Assembly (NCBI GenBank): GCA_017616575.1
Contig: JAFZXW010000105.1
Span: 1-6,298 of the forward strand
Direction: 5' to 3'
DNA length: 6,298 nt
Origin: Candidatus Methanomethylophilaceae archaeon
GTDB taxonomy: Archaea > Thermoplasmatota > Thermoplasmata > Methanomassiliicoccales > Methanomethylophilaceae
The number at the start of each line of letters is the position of its first letter. Position 1 is the stretch's first letter. The translations under genes were made by a program, and so were the position numbers. Below the pieces are notes generated by a model. It worked only from the letters and a program-made list of their open reading frames with translations, was not told where the DNA came from and did no database searches. Below, one piece after another: positions 1-3,619 of this stretch.

Positions 1-777
1 CTGTGCGTGCTCCGGCACACGGTGTTGCGCACTGAACTGGATCGTATCCCTACCGGCCTGCTCTTCGACGGGAAAGGATGCCTGATGCTGAAAGAGGATG
101 CGAAAAGCAGGTTCCTAGGGACAGGGAACGAGGAAGACCTGAAAAGATGGCACAGCCTCGCGGCCGACTTCTGCCTTGGCAAAGAAGGCCTGGTGGCGGA
201 GAGGCTGCATCATCTGAGGATGGCCGGCCGCCGCAGGGAGGCCTCCAGGCTAGCCCTCGGGAACGTCCGCAGCCTCGAGGAGGACCCTGACGCCATGGAG
301 GACCTGATCGACCTATGCCGCGGAACGGAAGATTCGGACCTGTTGCCTATAGTCGCCACCCTGGCCCTCCGCACGGGAGACCTGAAAAAGGCGCGCGAGG
401 CGTTAGGGCCGCACGGAACCGAGAGACATGGCGCGATCATGTCGGAGATACTGCTGGCAGAAGGCGATACGGAAAAAGCGCTGGACCTTGCGCTGAAGAG
501 TTACACAGGCGATTCCATGTCCGCCCTGGCGCTTGGGAAGGCCATGAACGCCGCCGGTAGATACGAGGAAGCATTGACATACCTCACGGCGTCCAGAAGG
601 AGGATGGTGGCATCCGGGAACCTATTCAGGATGGACGAGGTGATGGAAGCGGAAGCGGAGGCAAACCGCGCCTTGGGAAGGGACGAGAGGGCGGACGCGC
701 TGAAGAAGGCCGCGGAAGCCTCCAAACGACCGCCCTTGGATTCAAAAAAAACGATCAGAGGACGGTGTTCCCTCTGA
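1..777 (+). CDS. C-terminal part of a TPR-like helical-repeat protein, possibly a STAND/AAA-type ATPase (5' truncated)
   Basis: The frame is open from the first base, so the 258 codons seen are the tail of a longer gene; the GTG at nt 7 is probably not the true start. No catalytic motif (Walker A or B) is visible here. Residues about 1-40 (numbered from the window edge) look like the end of a winged helix. They are followed by RWHSLAADF (49-57) and ERLHHLRMAGR (67-77), which resemble the junction in archaeal and MalT-like STAND ATPases, where a winged helix leads into helical repeats. Four or so helical hairpins follow at about 113-137, 143-168, 173-200 and 205-240, with TPR-like G-x-x-x-x-A-L signatures such as GDTEKALDLA and GRYEEALTYL. 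The C-terminus is basic and probably disordered. The gene is convergent with pheS and overlaps its 3' end by 23 nt. That it is coding is fairly secure; the ATPase assignment is inference from the tail alone, and a plain TPR scaffold or transcription regulator is equally possible. Confidence 0.72.
   Translation: MCVLRHTVLRTELDRIPTGLLFDGKGCLMLKEDAKSRFLGTGNEEDLKRWHSLAADFCLGKEGLVAERLHHLRMAGRRREASRLALGNVRSLEEDPDAMEDLIDLCRGTEDSDLLPIVATLALRTGDLKKAREALGPHGTERHGAIMSEILLAEGDTEKALDLALKSYTGDSMSALALGKAMNAAGRYEEALTYLTASRRRMVASGNLFRMDEVMEAEAEANRALGRDERADALKKAAEASKRPPLDSKKTIRGRCSL
744..751 (-). terminator. T8 transcription terminator of the trpS-pheS operon
   Basis: On the minus strand, eight consecutive T residues begin three bases after the pheS TGA stop. 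Archaeal RNA polymerase terminates at T-rich tracts without needing a hairpin, so this is a good candidate end for the operon. On the plus strand the same bases are A8 and encode Ser-Lys-Lys-Thr near the end of the convergent helical-repeat gene, so the site lies inside coding sequence. I saw no comparable T-tract for the plus-strand gene in the roughly 100 nt after its stop. Confidence 0.6.
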
Positions 778-2266
778 GCACGTCCAGATCCGATATGTAC
801 AGCTCCCTGATGTCCTTGATGTTCCACTTGAGCATCGCGAGCCTCTCGAACCCGAATCCCCAAGCGAGCACAGGTATCTTCACCCCCAAAGGCTCCAGGA
901 CCTCCGGCCTGAATATCCCGGCGCCGCCGAGCTCCATCCACTTCCCGTTGAAGAACACCTCCAGCTCCAGGGAGGGCTCGGTGTAAGGAAAGTACGCCGG
1001 GCGTATGCGGATCTGGTCGAACCCCATCCTGGCGTAGAACTCCCTGATGACCGTTATGAGCATGTCGAAGTCGGCGTGCTCGTCCATGATTATCCCCTCG
1101 ATCTGGGTGAACTCCGGCAGATGGGTGGCGTCGATGGACTCCTTCCTGAATATCCTGGATATGGAGAAGGCCTTGCGGGGGGCGTCGGGGTGCTCCGCGA
1201 TGTACTTCACGCTGCTGACGGTGCTGTGCGTCCTGAGCAAGGCTGCCTCCGCCCTCTCCCTCGACCAGGTCCCTCCCCATCCGGTGGAGCCGGTCTCGCC
1301 GCCGTTCTCGTGAATCTGCCTTATCTTCTCCACGAAGGCGTCGTCGTCTATCCTGATGCTCGACGGGTGCTCCAAGTAGAACGTGTCCTGGAGGTCCCTG
1401 GCGGGATGGTCCTGCGGGGTGTATAGGACGTCCAAGTTCCAAAACGCCGGCTGGACGTACTCGGAGGACATCTCCGCGAACCCCATGTCGGTGAACAGCC
1501 TCCTGACCTGGGCGCCGAGCCTGGTGAGCGGGTGCTTCTTGGCGGGGACGGCGACAGGAGCGAACGCCTGGATGTCGTACTTCCTGATGTCCAGGTCCTT
1601 CCACTCGCCGCTCTGGATCATGCGGTCGGTGACATCCGCAACCTGGGGCTTAAGCTTCAATCCGGAACGTGCGGCCGCTACGCCTTCGGCGGTGAGCTCG
1701 ACGGACCTCTCGACGACGACCTTCTCCGAGACCATCCCCTGACGGCCTTTCAAGTCCTTGATGATCGCCATGTCCGCCTCCGCCTCGGGGACCGGCCCCG
1801 CGGAGAGCCTTCTGATCAGGGCCTCGTCGGGCATCTCGGAGTCCAAAACCGAACGTCCGGCGTCGGTCAGGACGAGGACCTTGGAGCCGCCGTCCTTCTC
1901 GATCGCGGCCAGGTTCTTCCTTCTCAGCCACCCGACGGCGATCTTGTCGGCGCCTCCGGGCATCGCGTCCGCGAGAGCCTCCATGGACATCTTGCCGCCG
2001 GCCGCGGAGATCGCCTTCACAGCCGTCCTCTCCGGGAGCTCGAGCGCGTCGGACGACAGGACGAAGAGCCTCTCGGACCTCTCCGTCAGGACCGCCAGGC
2101 CCTTGGAGTCGAGCCAGGACGCCGCCCCCATGACCTCCACCTCCAGGGAGAAGTCCCCGGCGGAGACCAGGTCGGACACGCGGGCCTTGCCCCCTCTCGC
2201 GTCCAAAGCCAGCAGAAGCCTCTTCTCATTGTAGCTGAGCCCTTCCAGAATCTCGGATAATTCCAT
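755..2266 (-). CDS. pheS: phenylalanyl-tRNA synthetase alpha subunit (PheS), archaeal/eukaryotic type
   Basis: Catalytic subunit of the cytosolic (alpha-beta)2 class II enzyme that attaches phenylalanine to tRNA-Phe (EC 6.1.1.20). The product is 503 residues, normal for archaeal PheS. Residues 1 to about 200 form winged-helix-like DNA-binding-fold domains typical of the archaeal/eukaryotic alpha subunit. The catalytic core follows: HPARDLQDTFYL (287-298), RTHSTVSS (345-352), class II motif 2 with FRKE (373-376) and HLPEFTQIEG (382-391), YFPYTEPSLE (425-434), and motif 3 with GFGFERLAMLK (470-480). I chose the ATG at 2266 because GGTGATC lies just upstream and the protein begins MELSEILEGL, which fits the family. 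An ATG at 2278 would add only MVIT and would overlap trpS. The reading frame extends further upstream, but that part is a shadow of trpS. The start falls 5 nt after the trpS stop, so the two genes are almost certainly co-transcribed and perhaps translationally coupled. pheT is not adjacent. No key motif is missing. Confidence 0.97.
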   Translation of the reverse strand: MELSEILEGLSYNEKRLLLALDARGGKARVSDLVSAGDFSLEVEVMGAASWLDSKGLAVLTERSERLFVLSSDALELPERTAVKAISAAGGKMSMEALADAMPGGADKIAVGWLRRKNLAAIEKDGGSKVLVLTDAGRSVLDSEMPDEALIRRLSAGPVPEAEADMAIIKDLKGRQGMVSEKVVVERSVELTAEGVAAARSGLKLKPQVADVTDRMIQSGEWKDLDIRKYDIQAFAPVAVPAKKHPLTRLGAQVRRLFTDMGFAEMSSEYVQPAFWNLDVLYTPQDHPARDLQDTFYLEHPSSIRIDDDAFVEKIRQIHENGGETGSTGWGGTWSRERAEAALLRTHSTVSSVKYIAEHPDAPRKAFSISRIFRKESIDATHLPEFTQIEGIIMDEHADFDMLITVIREFYARMGFDQIRIRPAYFPYTEPSLELEVFFNGKWMELGGAGIFRPEVLEPLGVKIPVLAWGFGFERLAMLKWNIKDIRELYISDLDVLRGNTVL

Positions 2267-2269
2267 CGT

Positions 2270-2276
2270 GATCACC
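2270..2276 (-). promoter_or_regulatory. Shine-Dalgarno site of pheS
   Basis: GGTGATC on the minus strand matches the complement of the archaeal 16S rRNA 3' end (GATCACCTCC). GGTG ends 6 nt before the ATG at 2266. The site overlaps the last codons and TGA of trpS (stop at 2272-2274), so ribosomes ending trpS sit on it. This supports 2266 rather than 2278 as the pheS start, and suggests translational coupling. Confidence 0.75.
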
Positions 2277-3396
2277 ATTCGAAACCGTTGTACGTCATGT
2301 CGGCGACGATGTCCTTGGCCTTCTCCCTCTTGTCCTGGTGGGCCTCCAAGAACACGTTTATCTTCTCCGTCAGGAGCATCTTGCACTCCCCGCACAGGAT
2401 GCATCCGCCACGGCACTTCTCGGCGAGCTCGTTGAGCTTCCCGTCGTCCTTCTCGAAAAGATAGTAATTATACTTGAACACGGCGCAGACTTCTGGATTC
2501 CCGCCCTTCTCCCTCTGCTCCTCCACGGAGACGCATCCGCCTGTGAACGCCCTGCCCACCTTCTTCTTCACCGCTTTAGGCGTGTCGGTGGTGTATATGG
2601 TGGCGTTCTCGTCCGAGGACGACATCTTGTCCGACCCGGACAGTCCGGGGAACATCTTGCAGTAGATCAGCGAAGGCTTAGGGTACCCCAGCCCGGGGGC
2701 GACGTCGCGGGTGACCCTGAAATGGGGGTCCTGGTCGATTCCGCACGGGATCAATACGGGGACCTGCTTCCCCGACTCCTCCGTCGGGAGGAACGCCGGC
2801 ACGGACTGCAGCGTGGTGTAGAATATCTGGCCGATGTGGGTGGAGTCGTCGAACCCGAAGACGGCCTTGGCGGTGCTGAACGTGACCCTCTTGGACACCC
2901 TCAGCGCCAGAGGGTAGAGGACGTCGATGTTCTTCGTGTTGAGGATTATCCTGGTCTTCTTGGGATCGAAGCCGAGGGCCACGAAGTCCAGCGCGTTCTC
3001 GTACGCCATCGACGAGGTGTCCTCGAGGCTCAGCTTCTCCTTGAAGAGGAACTTCTCGTCGTCTGTCATCTGGAACAGCATGTCCAGCCCGAAGACGTCC
3101 TGCATCCACTTATTGAAGATCCAAGGCATGATGTGCCCGAGGTGGGTGTTCCCGGAGGGGCCCCTGCCGGTGTAAAGGACGAAGCGCCCCCCTTTCTCGT
3201 AATGGTCGAGAAGGACGTCAAGGTCCCTGTGGGAGTAGAACACCCCGCGCCTTATCATTGGGTGGAGGTCCCCGTATCTCGCGAGCCGGGCCTTCAAGGC
3301 GTCGTCTATGGGCGCCGTGCCGAACTGCTTCTGCAGCCTGTCGTAATCTATGTCGCCAGTGACCTCCCACGGCGTGACCTTGAAATCCTCAGCCAT
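2272..3396 (-). CDS. trpS: tryptophanyl-tRNA synthetase (TrpRS), archaeal/eukaryotic type, with a Cys cluster
   Basis: Class I enzyme that attaches tryptophan to tRNA-Trp (EC 6.1.1.2) in the cytosol. The product is 374 residues, usual for archaeal TrpRS. The N-terminal extension (1 to about 70) includes VTPWEVTGDIDYDRL, as in archaeal/eukaryotic forms. The HIGH-type motif is HLGH (85-88) within TGRGPSGNTHLGH, and the KMSKS loop is KMSS (257-260) within GSDKMSSSDE. Substrate-site segments such as FQMTDDEKF (108-116) and IPCGIDQDPHFR (216-227) are intact. The C-terminal anticodon-recognition part has Cys at 304, 328, 332, 335 and 338. Four of these make C-x23-C-x6-C-x2-C, close to the motif I recall for the [4Fe-4S] cluster of Thermotoga maritima TrpRS. 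The start at 3396 gives the expected N-terminus. No Shine-Dalgarno precedes it, but a TATA-like box lies about 28 nt upstream, so a leaderless or nearly leaderless message is likely. First gene of the trpS-pheS operon. Confidence 0.97.
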   Translation of the reverse strand: MAEDFKVTPWEVTGDIDYDRLQKQFGTAPIDDALKARLARYGDLHPMIRRGVFYSHRDLDVLLDHYEKGGRFVLYTGRGPSGNTHLGHIMPWIFNKWMQDVFGLDMLFQMTDDEKFLFKEKLSLEDTSSMAYENALDFVALGFDPKKTRIILNTKNIDVLYPLALRVSKRVTFSTAKAVFGFDDSTHIGQIFYTTLQSVPAFLPTEESGKQVPVLIPCGIDQDPHFRVTRDVAPGLGYPKPSLIYCKMFPGLSGSDKMSSSDENATIYTTDTPKAVKKKVGRAFTGGCVSVEEQREKGGNPEVCAVFKYNYYLFEKDDGKLNELAEKCRGGCILCGECKMLLTEKINVFLEAHQDKREKAKDIVADMTYNGFEW

Positions 3397-3421
3397 ATGG
3401 AACGGCGATGACGGGAGTATG

Positions 3422-3431
3422 ATATAATATT
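3422..3431 (-). promoter_or_regulatory. TATA-like box A for the trpS-pheS operon
   Basis: The minus strand reads AATATTATAT here, an archaeal TATA-like element. Its TTATAT core is centred about 28 nt upstream of the trpS ATG. As archaeal transcription usually starts about 25-27 nt downstream of the box centre, the message would begin at or within a few bases of the start codon, which agrees with the absence of a ribosome-binding site. Confidence 0.5.
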
Positions 3432-3488
3432 AGAGCAAAGGAAGACGCGTAAGCGAACAGATAATTAATGCCGAACATCCAATTGGAA

Positions 3489-3498
3489 CTTATATCTA
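3489..3498 (+). promoter_or_regulatory. TATA-like box A for the LRR protein gene
   Basis: CTTATATCTA is an archaeal TATA-like element centred about 27 nt upstream of the ATG at 3521, predicting transcription from the start codon or just before it. A GGGG run at 3507-3510 could act as a weak ribosome-binding site only if transcription starts earlier, from the AT-rich stretch near 3461-3468. Confidence 0.5.
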
Positions 3499-3520
3499 CT
3501 TTGTAAGGGGATGGCGGCCT

Positions 3521-3619
3521 ATGAAACGTTCAGGTCGCATCTCCCTGCTGCCAGCGGCGGGGATATTAGTATTGGCCGTGACGATGCTCGTCGCCCTCTC
3601 GGGGGCGGAAGCTGACGCC
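3521..3619 (+). other. Sec signal peptide of the LRR protein
   Basis: Residues 1-33 have a basic start (MKRSGR), a hydrophobic core of about 20 residues (ISLLPAAGILVLAVTMLVAL) and small residues at a likely cleavage site, after AEA (31) or ADA (33). There is no Cys for a lipoprotein signal and no twin-arginine motif. Confidence 0.8.

Larger units (their letters stand above)
3397..3520. promoter_or_regulatory. Divergent intergenic promoter region between trpS and the LRR protein gene
   Basis: This 124-nt AT-richer gap separates two divergent genes and holds a TATA-like element for each, described separately. The stretch between them (about 3433-3488) also contains an AT-rich run ataattaa near 3461-3468. 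I could not support an operator, riboswitch or small ORF here. Confidence 0.6.

Noticed and set aside
501..1604. 367-codon minus-strand open frame overlapping pheS
   Set aside because: It is in another frame of the pheS coding strand, with Arg/Gly/His-rich composition and no domain; pheS is unambiguous here.
1532..2260. 242-codon plus-strand open frame opposite the pheS N-terminal region
   Set aside because: Shadow of pheS codon bias, with no promoter or ribosome-binding site and unusual Arg/Asp/Gly-rich composition.
2267..2416. Upstream extension of the pheS frame by up to 50 codons
   Set aside because: It overlaps trpS coding sequence and the extra residues are Arg/Gly-rich shadow sequence; the start at 2266 has a Shine-Dalgarno site and a family-like N-terminus.
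2338..3411. 357-codon plus-strand open frame opposite trpS
   Set aside because: Antisense shadow of a synthetase gene with all catalytic motifs; its product is rich in Val, Glu, His and Arg without recognisable motifs.
3511..3521. ATG at 3511 as an alternative start for the LRR gene
   Set aside because: It is in a different frame from the signal peptide and repeats; the ATG at 3521 gives a complete Sec signal.
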